Below, piece by piece: positions 1-6,920 of a stretch of DNA of 32,457 nt. The notes under the pieces were generated by a model. That model was not told the DNA's origin, searched no databases, and worked only from the letters and a program-made list of their open reading frames with translations. The position numbers and the translations under genes are program-made. The stretch covers positions 1-32,457 of the forward strand of contig CAUUGB010000009.1 of NCBI GenBank assembly GCA_963544615.1. Direction: 5' to 3'. The first letter of the stretch is position 1. Each line of letters opens with the position of its first letter. The stretch comes from CAUUGB01 sp963544615 (GTDB lineage Bacteria; Patescibacteriota; Microgenomatia; UBA1400; PJMF01).

Positions 1-1
1 A

Positions 2-349
2 ACTGTGGATAGAATTATTGACGCTTTCCCCGCTCATCAGCAAGAACAGGTGCGCCAGCAAGTTGCTTCTTCTCTAGAAGCGGTAGTCTCTCAGCGTTTG
101 GTGCGCAAAAATGGTGGTGGTCGGGTAGCAGCTTTTGAAGTGATGGGTGTTAATCCGGCGGTGCGTAACTTAATTCGCGAAAACAAAACTTATCAAATTG
201 ATAATATTATCCAAACTACTTTGGGTGAGGGTAATATGCTGATTGAAAATTCTTTAATGGGACTTTTAAATAAAGGTTTAATTAATAAAGAAGACGCCAT
301 GCGGACTGCTTTTAGACCCGATCAACTCGCTCGCTTAGTGGGAGGCTAG
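2..349 (+). CDS. pilT: Type IV pilus retraction ATPase PilT, C-terminal part
   Basis: The reading frame is open from the window edge, so only the last ~115 residues are present. PilT is the cytoplasmic hexameric ATPase that powers pilus retraction and twitching. The visible part opens with TVDRIIDAFP, the conserved segment that follows the His box in PilT proteins, then has HQQEQVRQQ, VVSQRLV and the helix around NPAVRNLIRENKTYQI. This matches PilT better than the assembly ATPase PilB. The Walker motifs lie outside the window. A GGAGG at the very end of the gene probably serves as ribosome binding site for pilC, which begins 5 bases after the stop, so the two are in one operon. Identification is firm from the C-terminal pattern. 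Confidence 0.9.
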   Translation, partial: TVDRIIDAFPAHQQEQVRQQVASSLEAVVSQRLVRKNGGGRVAAFEVMGVNPAVRNLIRENKTYQIDNIIQTTLGEGNMLIENSLMGLLNKGLINKEDAMRTAFRPDQLARLVGG

Positions 350-354
350 ATTTA

Positions 355-1560
355 ATGCCATTTTATAACTATAAGGTTAAAACTGAAACTGGAGCCCAAC
401 AAGCTGGTAAAGTGGAAGCGGTGAGTATGGAAAAAGCCGCTACTATTTTGCAAGAAAAAGGGTTTTTTATTGTGAGCCTCACTCCAGTTAGAGAAGGGGT
501 TTTGGCCAGTTTTTTTGCCACTGGCAAAATGAAGTTTGATGAAGTGGTGGTGTTTACCCGGCAGTTGTCTGCTATTGTTGAAGCTGGTTTTACTCTTAAT
601 ACGGGGATTAATTTGCTCATGCAGCAAGCTGTTCCTAGAGTTAGAGTGGTAATGGCACAGCTTTTAGCTGATTTAGAAGCAGGCTTGAGTTTTTCTCAAG
701 CTTTAGCTAAGCATCCCAAAATTTTTTCTAAAACTTATGTTTATTTAGTTCAAGCTGGTGAAAGTTCAGGTACCCTAGATGTGGTTTTGAGTCGGCTGGC
801 CGATTCCATGGAGGAGCAGAAAAATTTTAAGGGTAAAGTTAAAGGAGCGCTGATTTATCCGATTGCCATTTTCATTGTGATGATTATTGTGGTAGTAGTG
901 ATGATGACTGTGGTAGTACCCAAACTGATGGAAGTTTTTGCTGAATTTGATGCTAAATTGCCGCTGGCAACACAAATTTTAATTGCCATGTCGAATGCTT
1001 TTTTGCATTGGTGGTGGGCAATTATTTTAGCTATAGTGGTTTTGACAATTTTTTTTGTGGTTTGGTATCAAGGTTATGAGGCCAAAAAAATTGTGGATAA
1101 GTTTTTATTTAGTTTCCCAGTAGTGGGTAATTTGCGCAAAAAAACTATTTTGACCAATTATACGCATACTTTGGCGATGCTAATTCAATCAGGGGTGCCA
1201 ATGATAGACAGTTTAAATTTGTCAGCAGAAATGGTTAAAAGTGTTAATTACCGGGAGCATTTAGATGAAGTCCGCTCTAAGGTAGAAAAAGGTGTTGCCA
1301 TTGGAGTGGCAATGGAAGAGTATGATGATTTCCCCATGATTATGTCGCAAATGGTTCGGGTGGGAGAAGAAACCGGTAAACTTGATCAAATTCTCTTTAA
1401 GCTTTCGCGTTATTTTGCTGGTGAGGCAGAGCGCGCTCTAGCAGGTGTGATGGCTGCCATTGAGCCAGCCATTATGCTGTTGATGGGTTTGGGAGTGGGA
1501 TTTTTAGTCATTGCTATTATTATGCCCATTTATGATCTGACTAACCAAGTGGCAGTTTAA
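355..1560 (+). CDS. pilC: Type IV pilus inner-membrane platform protein PilC
   Basis: A 401-residue protein of full family length (type II secretion F / PilC). It forms the inner-membrane platform on which the ATPases act to assemble and retract the pilus. The two repeated T2SSF cytoplasmic domains are visible, each with the typical FTRQLSAIVEAG-like and TLAMLIQSGVPM start and a closing VGEETGKLD or QAGESSGTLD motif. Strong hydrophobic segments lie near residues 161-190, 213-235 and 368-392. The start ATG is preceded by GGAGG about 9 bases upstream, inside the end of pilT. Tight spacing to pilT and to the pilin downstream supports one pilus operon. No truncation seen. Confidence 0.95.
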   Translation: MPFYNYKVKTETGAQQAGKVEAVSMEKAATILQEKGFFIVSLTPVREGVLASFFATGKMKFDEVVVFTRQLSAIVEAGFTLNTGINLLMQQAVPRVRVVMAQLLADLEAGLSFSQALAKHPKIFSKTYVYLVQAGESSGTLDVVLSRLADSMEEQKNFKGKVKGALIYPIAIFIVMIIVVVVMMTVVVPKLMEVFAEFDAKLPLATQILIAMSNAFLHWWWAIILAIVVLTIFFVVWYQGYEAKKIVDKFLFSFPVVGNLRKKTILTNYTHTLAMLIQSGVPMIDSLNLSAEMVKSVNYREHLDEVRSKVEKGVAIGVAMEEYDDFPMIMSQMVRVGEETGKLDQILFKLSRYFAGEAERALAGVMAAIEPAIMLLMGLGVGFLVIAIIMPIYDLTNQVAV

Positions 1561-1608
1561 GCTGTGGTATAAAGTATGTAGTATTAATAATTAATTAAAG
1601 GAGACAGA

Positions 1609-2151
1609 ATGAAAAAAAATGCTTTTAGTATGATTGAGCTAATTGTGGTCTTGGCAATTTTGGCTATTTTGGTGGTTGCCATGTGGATTTTAATTCAACC
1701 TTTAGAGCAGGTTGCTAAAGCTAGTGATGGTGCCAAAGTCAATAATTCCAAAGAATTAGCTGGGGCAATTTCTCGCTACGCTACCTCTTTTGAGGGAGAT
1801 TATCCTTGGAATAAGATCACTGGTGGACCCAGAAAACCTGATAATCGTTACAATAGCGAAGAAATTGGCATGACTGATTGGATTCAAGTGCTCATTGACG
1901 CTAATGAAGTTAAACAGTCAGCAGCAAAAAAACTTTTGAGTGGTGATTATGTGGTGGTTAAGGATATTGGTTTATCACCAGTTTATGTTTGCACTGCCCC
2001 TCGTTCTAATTCTGCTAAAATGCAGGCAGCAGAAAAATGCAAGGATGCTAATAATCCTCGCGTCGTGGCTGGATTTCAAATTTGCGCTACGGTAGATGGG
2101 AGTGTTCCTGGTAAAACTGCTCGACCAAATTACACTTGTGTAACTGAATAA
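1609..2151 (+). CDS. Type IV pilin-like protein (prepilin)
   Basis: A 180-residue prepilin, the likely fibre subunit or a minor pilin. It has a very short basic leader (MKKNA) followed by FSMIELIVVLAILAILVV, the class III signal sequence: cleavage is expected between Ala5 and Phe6, with Glu at mature position 5. Ala before the cleavage site instead of the usual Gly is mildly unusual. The hydrophobic N-terminal helix covers about residues 6-30. The rest is a soluble head with two Cys pairs near the C-terminus (CTAPRSN...KC and QICATVDG...YTC) that could form disulfides. A good Shine-Dalgarno AAGGAGA lies 5-11 bases before the ATG. A strong terminator follows, so this is the last gene of the pilT-pilC-pilin unit. 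Confidence 0.9.
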   Translation: MKKNAFSMIELIVVLAILAILVVAMWILIQPLEQVAKASDGAKVNNSKELAGAISRYATSFEGDYPWNKITGGPRKPDNRYNSEEIGMTDWIQVLIDANEVKQSAAKKLLSGDYVVVKDIGLSPVYVCTAPRSNSAKMQAAEKCKDANNPRVVAGFQICATVDGSVPGKTARPNYTCVTE

Positions 2152-2171
2152 ATTACTCCTGTTTTACCCGA

Positions 2172-2200
2172 CCCACTCACCTTAAGGTGAGTGGGTTTTT
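2172..2200 (+). terminator. Rho-independent terminator after the pilin gene
   Basis: A perfect 10-bp stem (CCCACTCACC with GGTGAGTGGG) around a TTAA loop is followed at once by five T. It closes the pilus operon. Confidence 0.93.
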
Positions 2201-2210
2201 GTATACAGAA

Positions 2211-2231
2211 AACCCCGCGTTTGACGCGGGG
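2211..2231 (-). terminator. GC-rich hairpin, possible minus-strand terminator
   Basis: CCCCGCG and CGCGGGG form a perfect 7-bp stem with a 5-base loop. Read on the minus strand it is followed by TTTTC, so it could act as a terminator for antisense transcription into the pilus operon. No minus-strand gene ends here. The 3' arm overlaps the proposed -35 of the next promoter, so a regulatory role is also possible. Confidence 0.4.
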
Positions 2232-2251
2232 ATGTTTATTTGTGCTAGAAT
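2221..2251 (+). promoter_or_regulatory. Promoter of the prepilin peptidase gene
   Basis: An extended -10, TGC-TAGAAT, lies at 2243-2251, with TTGACG at 2221-2226 as a possible -35 (spacer 19, slightly long). The expected transcription start near 2258 leaves a leader of about 28 bases before the GTG start. Confidence 0.6.
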
Positions 2252-2285
2252 GAGCATATTAAACTAGCAGCACTGAAAGTTAATT

Positions 2286-3155
2286 GTGGAGTTGACTTTA
2301 TTTATTTATCAAATTTTCCTTTTAATCGGCGTAGCGTTTTTGGGTGGTTGTTTGGCCAGCTTTTGGCAAGTAGTGTGTACTCGTGGCTGTAAACATCAAC
2401 CTTGGTGGCGCGGACGTAGTCGCTGCGATCATTGTTCACGCCAGCTTTGTTGGTGGGAAAATATTCCTCTACTTTCCTACCCCATGCTAGGTGGTCGCTG
2501 TCGTACTTGTAGAGGCAAAATACCTTTAGTTTATTGGGGGTGGGAAGTTTTTTTAGGTGGATGTTTTGCTGGCTTTGTAATTTGCTATCAGCAACAATTA
2601 TTATCTTTAGGTTTAGATTTCTCTTTACCTCTTTTCTTAGAGCTGTGCCAGTCTTGGTTGTGGTGGTGTTTGCTAATAGTACTTTGTTGGGTCAGTTGGG
2701 TAGATTTATTAACTAAGCAAATTGCTAACGGTTGGTTAGTAGTGTTAGCTGTGATAGCCGCCCTAATTTTTTTTCTTGATGGGGTAAGACACCATTGGCA
2801 GTTTTTAATCAGCCGACTCCCGGCAATAGCTGTAGTTTTAAGTTTACTAGTGTTAGGGTATTATCTGCTTAATTTTTTTTCCCAAAGAATTTGGCATCAG
2901 CAAGGTTTTGGTAGCGGCGATGTTTGGGTTTTGGCTATTCTTGCCGTGCTTTTATCCCCTAAACAATTTTTAAGTTTACTGCTGCTGTCTTTTTGGTCGG
3001 GAGCAGCTGTGGGGATTGTTTACCTTTGGGTGAATAAATGTCCTCGGGTAAAAGGTCACAAACCCACCATTGCTTTTTTGCCTTTTATCACTTTGGCGCT
3101 GCCATTATCTTACTGGTGGGGTGAGGCACTGATAGGTTATTTGTTGTTAATTTAG
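2286..3155 (+). CDS. pilD: Prepilin peptidase (A24 family, PilD-type)
   Basis: A 289-residue integral membrane aspartic peptidase that cleaves prepilin leaders and usually methylates the new N-terminus. The N-terminal domain has the two zinc-binding CxxC pairs (C47/C50 and C72/C75) in the usual SRCDHC...GGRCRTC setting. The peptidase core shows the two catalytic aspartates, D140 in WVDLLTKQI and D212 in the GFGSGD motif. Multiple membrane helices follow. The start is GTG; the Shine-Dalgarno is weak. Its position after the pilin gene fits its role on the same system, but it has its own promoter. Tryptophan is unusually frequent (about 20 of 289 residues), a trait shared with the next gene. Confidence 0.93.
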   Translation: MELTLFIYQIFLLIGVAFLGGCLASFWQVVCTRGCKHQPWWRGRSRCDHCSRQLCWWENIPLLSYPMLGGRCRTCRGKIPLVYWGWEVFLGGCFAGFVICYQQQLLSLGLDFSLPLFLELCQSWLWWCLLIVLCWVSWVDLLTKQIANGWLVVLAVIAALIFFLDGVRHHWQFLISRLPAIAVVLSLLVLGYYLLNFFSQRIWHQQGFGSGDVWVLAILAVLLSPKQFLSLLLLSFWSGAAVGIVYLWVNKCPRVKGHKPTIAFLPFITLALPLSYWWGEALIGYLLLI

Positions 3156-3180
3156 TGACTTATTTTAGCCTGATTAGGCT

Positions 3181-3186
3181 TATAAT
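3181..3186 (+). promoter_or_regulatory. -10 box of a leaderless promoter
   Basis: A perfect TATAAT ends 8 bases before the ATG at 3195, so transcription should start at or next to the start codon. An inverted repeat AGCCT-GATT-AGGCT (3167-3180) abuts the -10 and could be an operator. No good -35 is seen. Confidence 0.6.
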
Positions 3187-3194
3187 AAGCAATA

Positions 3195-3884
3195 ATGGCT
3201 AACAATAACATTAAACTAAGCTTACAATTTTGGTCATCGTGGTGGCGACGTCGGGGTTATTGGTGCTATTTAGCCCTGCTTTGTTTGGTAATTTTTACTT
3301 TAGGATTGGCTATTTTAGGTCTTAATGTGCTTTATCAACAGCGCTGTCCTTGGTGGTTGTGGACGCTTTTATACTTGGGTTGGTTTAATTTAGGCGCTTG
3401 TTTTTTTCATGGCGTTAGCCGTAATGCTTGGGCATTGTCTCGAGGTTGGGGGCGAGATCGCTACCCGATTTTTTCCCTGGAATATTGGGGTCGTGGAGTG
3501 CAACAATTAGCTTATCTTTTGTTTGTGATGAGCTGTTGGCTGGGTGTGGCTGGCGGGCTGATTTGGGGACTAATGCAATCTAATTACCATTATTTACTGG
3601 CGGCTTTTTTACTTTGGTGTGTGGTTTTAACTCTACAATGGCATTGGCATTGGAGTCTGGTTTATTTGGCTAATCATCAATGCAAAATTACTGCTGCTTG
3701 GAGACAGAGTTTAAGACTTAAAGCGGTTTATCCCCGGCTGACTTTGCTGAATACTTTTGCTAAATACTTAGTTGCCATGACTACATTTTTTATCCCTATT
3801 ATTGGCATAATTATTGGTTTATCAATAATTTTAAGTATGGATTTTGTTTTTGCCCTTGAGCCTTTAAGTGAGGGGAAGCATTAG
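3195..3884 (+). CDS. Tryptophan-rich membrane protein, unknown function
   Basis: A 229-residue protein with about five predicted membrane segments, roughly at residues 22-45, 53-72, 100-128, 132-155 and 190-218. No known family is recognised. About 18 residues are Trp (WW, WWLW, HWHW clusters), mostly near predicted membrane edges where Trp anchors helices in the lipid interface. The topology resembles bacterial proteins of the DUF975/glycerophosphodiester-phosphodiesterase membrane-domain kind (an RQSLRL segment followed by a long final helix pair), but this is only a loose likeness. It follows the prepilin peptidase by 39 bases but appears to have its own leaderless promoter. No catalytic motif is seen. 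Confidence 0.75.
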   Translation: MANNNIKLSLQFWSSWWRRRGYWCYLALLCLVIFTLGLAILGLNVLYQQRCPWWLWTLLYLGWFNLGACFFHGVSRNAWALSRGWGRDRYPIFSLEYWGRGVQQLAYLLFVMSCWLGVAGGLIWGLMQSNYHYLLAAFLLWCVVLTLQWHWHWSLVYLANHQCKITAAWRQSLRLKAVYPRLTLLNTFAKYLVAMTTFFIPIIGIIIGLSIILSMDFVFALEPLSEGKH

Positions 3885-3885
3885 T

Positions 3886-3923
3886 AATTACTCTAGGTAT
3901 GGGCTTAATTGAGTAATTTTTTT
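3886..3923 (+). terminator. Probable terminator after the Trp-rich membrane protein
   Basis: AATTACTC (3886-3893) pairs perfectly with GAGTAATT (3911-3918), and the run of T continues to 3923. The 17-base loop and AT-rich stem make it a moderate terminator. Confidence 0.5.
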
Positions 3924-3960
3924 GCTCAAAACACGGTTAATTTTCTTCCCTCCCCTAAAA

Positions 3961-3994
3961 TTGACTTTTAGCACCCTTGTGCTATAATTGCTAA
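3961..3994 (+). promoter_or_regulatory. hrcA promoter with degenerate CIRCE operator
   Basis: Promoter: TTGACT (3961-3966), 16-base spacer, TATAAT (3983-3988), with TGC just before the -10. Operator: TTAGCACCC (3968-3976), 9 bases, AATTGCTAA (3986-3994). The CIRCE consensus is TTAGCACTC-N9-GAGTGCTAA; 15 of 18 positions match with exact spacing. The operator covers the spacer, the -10 and the start site, so HrcA bound here would block its own transcription. A second, tighter inverted repeat TAGCAC-CCTT-GTGCTA (3969-3984) is nested inside it. Confidence 0.7.
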
Positions 3995-3996
3995 TT

Positions 3997-4716
3997 ATGA
4001 TTGGTTTATCCGCCCGCCAGATTCAAATCTTGCGTCTGATTGTGGAAGAATTTATTGAAAATGCTCGAGCGGTAGGTTCAGAAATGTTGGACCGCAAATA
4101 TAATTTGGGTGTTTCTCCAGCAACAATTAGAAATGAAATGGTTTTTTTAGAAAAACAAGGTTATTTGTCTAAAGATCATTCCAGTTCGGGACGTTTGCCT
4201 ACTTCTAGCGCCTTAAAACTTTATGTTAATGAGCTAATGAAAGAAAAGCAATTAACTGTGGCTGACGAAGTGGGAGTTAAAGAAAAAATTTGGACTAATC
4301 GTGCTGATAGAGATGATTTGGCTTATGAATTAGCCAAATCTTTGGCAGAGCAAACTCATGCTTTAGGTTTTGTGGTGGCCGACGGCACTAAAGCTTATCA
4401 TGCTGGCTATGCTAATTTACTTTCGATGCCTGAGTTTTACGATATTGCTCTCATGCGTCAAGTTTTAACTTTAATTGAAGAAGTCCCAGTACTGCAAGAA
4501 ATTTTTAAGTTTGGCAGCAGTGAAAATCCAGTCCAAGTAGTTTATGGGCAAGAATTAGGTAATCGGGAGTTAGAACCAATTAGTATTATTTTTGTCAATG
4601 TGACTTTAGGTGAGTGTCACTATGTGGTGGGAGTGTTGGGTTCTAATCGTTTTGATTATCCTTATGTGATGCCCATGATGCGCTATGTTAAAAAACTCAT
4701 TGAAGAAATTAATTAA
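3997..4716 (+). CDS. hrcA: Heat-inducible transcription repressor HrcA (short form)
   Basis: A 239-residue HrcA-like repressor of chaperone genes that binds CIRCE operators. The N-terminal winged helix is clear: SARQIQILRLIVEEFIENA, then SPATIRNEMVFLEKQGYL, then SSSGRLPTSSALKLYV, the highly conserved HrcA start of the domain. The C-terminal GAF-like part is present but short: typical HrcA is about 340 residues, so much of the dimerisation insert is missing. A TTG nine bases upstream is also in frame, but it lies on the -10 box, so ATG 3997 is chosen. The gene lies 12 bases before grpE, the usual hrcA-grpE order. A degenerate CIRCE over the promoter suggests autoregulation. Confidence 0.9.
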   Translation: MIGLSARQIQILRLIVEEFIENARAVGSEMLDRKYNLGVSPATIRNEMVFLEKQGYLSKDHSSSGRLPTSSALKLYVNELMKEKQLTVADEVGVKEKIWTNRADRDDLAYELAKSLAEQTHALGFVVADGTKAYHAGYANLLSMPEFYDIALMRQVLTLIEEVPVLQEIFKFGSSENPVQVVYGQELGNRELEPISIIFVNVTLGECHYVVGVLGSNRFDYPYVMPMMRYVKKLIEEIN

Positions 4717-4728
4717 AGAAAAATTATC

Positions 4729-5226
4729 ATGAAAAAAAAATCTCCTCTTCATTCATCCATTAATCATCCAGTTGATACCAACTCTACCCCAACCACTAGG
4801 GAAGACTCATCTTTAGCAGCTGATGTCGCGAGTTTGCAGGCTGAGAATGCTCAGCTTAAAGAACAAGCTAGTCGTGCTTTGGCAGACTATCAAAATTTAG
4901 TCAGAAGACAAGGTGAAAATAGTCACAAAATTACGCAGTTGGCTAAAGCAGAAATTTTTACCGGTTTACTCCAGCCTTTAGAGCATTTACTCCTAGCAGC
5001 TAGTAGTCTTAATGACCAAGGTTTACATTTAGTGGTTAAGCAATTTATGCAAGCTCTCGCGGCTCAAGGTCTAAAGGAGTATCGCCCCTTGGGGGAGGAT
5101 TTTAATCCTCACCAAATGGAAGCCATTGAAAAAGTTGGCAAGGGAGAAAAAGTGCTTGAAGTCAGCTCGCCAGGGTTTCTTTTAGACGGTGAGCCGCTCA
5201 AAGTGGCTAAAGTAAAAGTGGGGTAA
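4729..5226 (+). CDS. grpE: Nucleotide exchange factor GrpE
   Basis: A 165-residue GrpE, the cochaperone that releases ADP from DnaK. It has a low-complexity N-terminus (about residues 1-28), a predicted long coiled-coil helix (VASLQAENAQLKEQASRALADYQNL region, ~30-60), and the C-terminal beta-wing with FNPHQMEAIEKV and a closing LLDGEPLKVAKVKV, close to the family consensus. It follows hrcA in the same operon. No dnaK or dnaJ follows; a terminator overlaps the stop codon, so the rest of the chaperone machine must be elsewhere. No Shine-Dalgarno is evident, so translation may be coupled to hrcA. Confidence 0.93.
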   Translation: MKKKSPLHSSINHPVDTNSTPTTREDSSLAADVASLQAENAQLKEQASRALADYQNLVRRQGENSHKITQLAKAEIFTGLLQPLEHLLLAASSLNDQGLHLVVKQFMQALAAQGLKEYRPLGEDFNPHQMEAIEKVGKGEKVLEVSSPGFLLDGEPLKVAKVKVG

Positions 5227-5245
5227 AAACCCCACTTGTTTTTTT
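5216..5245 (+). terminator. Terminator of the hrcA-grpE operon
   Basis: AAGTGGGG (5216-5223) and CCCCACTT (5230-5237) form a perfect 8-bp stem. The loop TAAAAA contains the grpE stop codon, and G plus seven T follow. It may work in both directions, since a minus-strand gene ends at 5260. Confidence 0.92.
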
Positions 5246-5259
5246 CCAATAAAAATTTT

Positions 5260-5487
5260 TTAGACAATATTTTTGGCAATGAGCACCATAATGAAGAAAA
5301 ACAAGGCCACTCCTGCCCAAAACAGTAAGGTAGTAGGAAATTCTACCTCAAACAAAGTGGTGGGATATTTGCATTTTGCTACTACTCGTGGACTTTTTTT
5401 GGCAGCAGCTTTTTTAACCACTTTCTTTTTACTCACTTGAGCTACTTTGCGTTTTGAGGTAGCCTTTTTGGCTTTGGTTTTATTCAT
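5260..5487 (-). CDS. Lys/Ala-rich tail-anchored small protein, unknown
   Basis: A 75-residue protein with two parts. Residues 1-40 are packed with Lys, Ala, Ser and Val in a pattern like histone H1-type tails (KKATSKRKVAQ, KKKVVKKAAAKKSP). Residues ~50-73 form one strong membrane helix (TTLLFWAGVALFFFIMVLIA). The layout predicts a protein anchored by its C-terminus with a very basic domain in the cytoplasm, which could bind nucleic acid or acidic lipid. No family is recognised. It has a textbook promoter placed so that its mRNA would be leaderless. It may be a membrane tether for DNA or ribosomes, but that is speculation. The ORF is real: clear promoter, no overlap with other genes. Confidence 0.7.
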   Translation of the reverse strand: MNKTKAKKATSKRKVAQVSKKKVVKKAAAKKSPRVVAKCKYPTTLFEVEFPTTLLFWAGVALFFFIMVLIAKNIV

Positions 5488-5493
5488 AACTTT

Positions 5494-5522
5494 ATTTTAC
5501 TGATTTTGAAAACAGTTGTCAA
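5494..5522 (-). promoter_or_regulatory. Leaderless promoter of the Lys-rich protein gene
   Basis: On the minus strand: TTGACA (5522-5517), exactly 17 bases, TAAAAT (5499-5494), then 6 bases to the ATG. The expected start of transcription falls on the start codon. One of the best promoter matches in the window. Confidence 0.85.
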
Positions 5523-5902
5523 ATCAATTTATAAGTGTAAAGAAAAGCTAAATAACAACCCAGGGTATCAATGCCTACATCGCGCCAGCGACCGCTTCTT
5601 CCTGGGACTAAACTTTGATGATACTCATCAAACATAGCATAACTAATGCAGAGCAAAAAAATTATTCCCCAAATTTGCCAACTATTAACTTTTAGTTGAT
5701 TGGCTTTTAAGGCAGTAAACCAACTCCAAAAAAGAACCATATAAAACACTATATGTCCGGTTTTTTTATAAATAAAATCTACTAGTAACACTTCGCTGCC
5801 GGGGAGAGTGCTTTGGGCAGAAAAAAGATAAATTACCCCCATCCACAAAATGGGGAGTAAATAATAACTATATTTTTTGCAGGTAGTTGTAGTCACTTTC
5901 AT
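5519..5902 (-). CDS. VanZ-like family membrane protein
   Basis: A 127-residue membrane protein of the VanZ-like family. Members are small multi-helix proteins; VanZ itself gives low-level teicoplanin resistance by an unknown mechanism. Family motifs are visible: FSAQSTLP after the first helix, KKTGHIVFYMVLF in the second, and YAMFDEYHQSLVPGRSGRW followed by DVGIDTLG, with the conserved Asp/Glu, Arg and Asp residues. Four helices are predicted. The ATG at 5902 is preferred over a GTG at 5950, because the extra 16 residues have no family counterpart; neither has a strong Shine-Dalgarno. It overlaps the end of the lamin-tail gene by 35 bases, so the two are cotranscribed. Confidence 0.85.
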   Translation of the reverse strand: MKVTTTTCKKYSYYLLPILWMGVIYLFSAQSTLPGSEVLLVDFIYKKTGHIVFYMVLFWSWFTALKANQLKVNSWQIWGIIFLLCISYAMFDEYHQSLVPGRSGRWRDVGIDTLGCYLAFLYTYKLI

Positions 5903-6821
5903 TGCTTTCAGTATTAAGGTGATGTTGATAAAACAGTAAGGTGATGCCACTAATTATAACAGCAATGCCGGCAGAGAGAAAAAATAAGTGACGGTGATTA
6001 CTGGTGAGGTGTTTAATCTCTCCACTCGCACTAGCACTGATTTCGCTCTTGTTATCACCAAGAGTTGGTTGCTGACTGTTTGAGGCAGTTTCAGAGGTGG
6101 CTATTTCTAATTGTGGTAAGGCTAAGCCAGCATGAAAAGTTTGGCTCAGCTGCTGGTCAACGGTAAGTTTTTGCTCAGTTGGCTGGGCGCTATGAGTGCT
6201 GATGGGGTTGTGGGGACAATGGTGGGTATTTGTGGGAGTAGCAGTAACTACTTGACAGCTAGGAGCAGGTGTTGGCGGCGAGCTAATCACTGCTAATTTG
6301 CTGGAGACGGCTGGGAGAGTTTTGGTGAGGGCAGCCCCACTAGAGCTAGCAGGGGGATGGCTTGGTGGTGGGGTAGCCAAGTGATTAGCTTTTTTGGGGG
6401 TGAGTTGATTGGTAACTTGCCAGTGAGGTTCTAAATCGGAGAAATAGGCATAGCTTTGTTTGCGCTGCAGTGCTGGGTAAGTCAGTTGACTAATTAATTC
6501 TTGATTTTGATTATAAAGCAGCAGTGTCCCCCCTGCATTGGGTAGGGCATATTCTGGCACGGCCACAAAATAGCTATGCGCAGCCACAGTGGCAGCAGTA
6601 GCAGTCAGGAGCTCTGGGCGATAAATTTTGCCTGCTTTTTCTCTGGAGAGACTAAAATTGCTCAAATTGATAGCCTCATCGCTGTCATTGTAAAGCTCAT
6701 ACCATTCATGCTCATTGATATCAGGACTGGCATAAATTTCGCTAAAACGCAGTTCTGCCTTCACTTTAATAGGGACACTCCATGACAACAATAAGAGTAA
6801 AATCACTAGTAATTTGCTCAT
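5868..6821 (-). CDS. Secreted lamin-tail-domain protein with C-terminal membrane anchor
   Basis: A 317-residue surface protein. Residues 1-22 are a signal peptide (hydrophobic LLVILLLLLSWSV, likely cleavage after VKA). Residues ~24-140 form a lamin-tail domain: LRFSEIYASP, EWYELYNDSDEAINLSNFSL and a later AGGTLLLYNQNQELI stretch match this Ig-like fold, often seen on secreted or cell-surface proteins. Then comes a Pro/Ser/Thr/Ala-rich linker (about 145-275), probably extended and possibly glycosylated, and a single helix near 281-303 (LSAGIAVIISGITLLF). The layout puts the domain outside the cell on a stalk. The substrate is unknown. It shares a transcript with the VanZ-like gene. Confidence 0.85.
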   Translation of the reverse strand: MSKLLVILLLLLSWSVPIKVKAELRFSEIYASPDINEHEWYELYNDSDEAINLSNFSLSREKAGKIYRPELLTATAATVAAHSYFVAVPEYALPNAGGTLLLYNQNQELISQLTYPALQRKQSYAYFSDLEPHWQVTNQLTPKKANHLATPPPSHPPASSSGAALTKTLPAVSSKLAVISSPPTPAPSCQVVTATPTNTHHCPHNPISTHSAQPTEQKLTVDQQLSQTFHAGLALPQLEIATSETASNSQQPTLGDNKSEISASASGEIKHLTSNHRHLFFLSAGIAVIISGITLLFYQHHLNTESNESDYNYLQKI

Positions 6822-6828
6822 CGCTGCT

Positions 6829-6834
6829 ATTTTA
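6829..6834 (-). promoter_or_regulatory. -10 box of the lamin-tail gene, leaderless type
   Basis: TAAAAT on the minus strand ends 7 bases before the ATG at 6821. No strong -35 is seen (ATTAAA at 17-base spacing). It fits the layout seen at several other genes here. Confidence 0.5.
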
Positions 6835-6905
6835 GCTAGTAGCTGTTACAATTTAATTACGCTTTCCCCTCATGCAGTGAGTCATTCTCATTAGTTAATT
6901 TTTTG

Positions 6906-6914
6906 TGTTAGAAT
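6906..6914 (+). promoter_or_regulatory. Extended -10 promoter, leaderless type
   Basis: TGT-TAGAAT, an extended -10, ends 6 bases before the ATG at 6921, so the mRNA should begin at the start codon. No recognisable -35. Confidence 0.6.
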
Positions 6915-6920
6915 AAGTTT

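Noticed and set aside
352..627. Minus-strand ORFs opposite pilC
   Set aside because: They mirror the strong coding frame of pilC, have no family-like sequence and no start signals.
3988..3996. TTG start for hrcA three codons upstream
   Set aside because: It lies on the last base of the -10 box, so the mRNA would not contain it.
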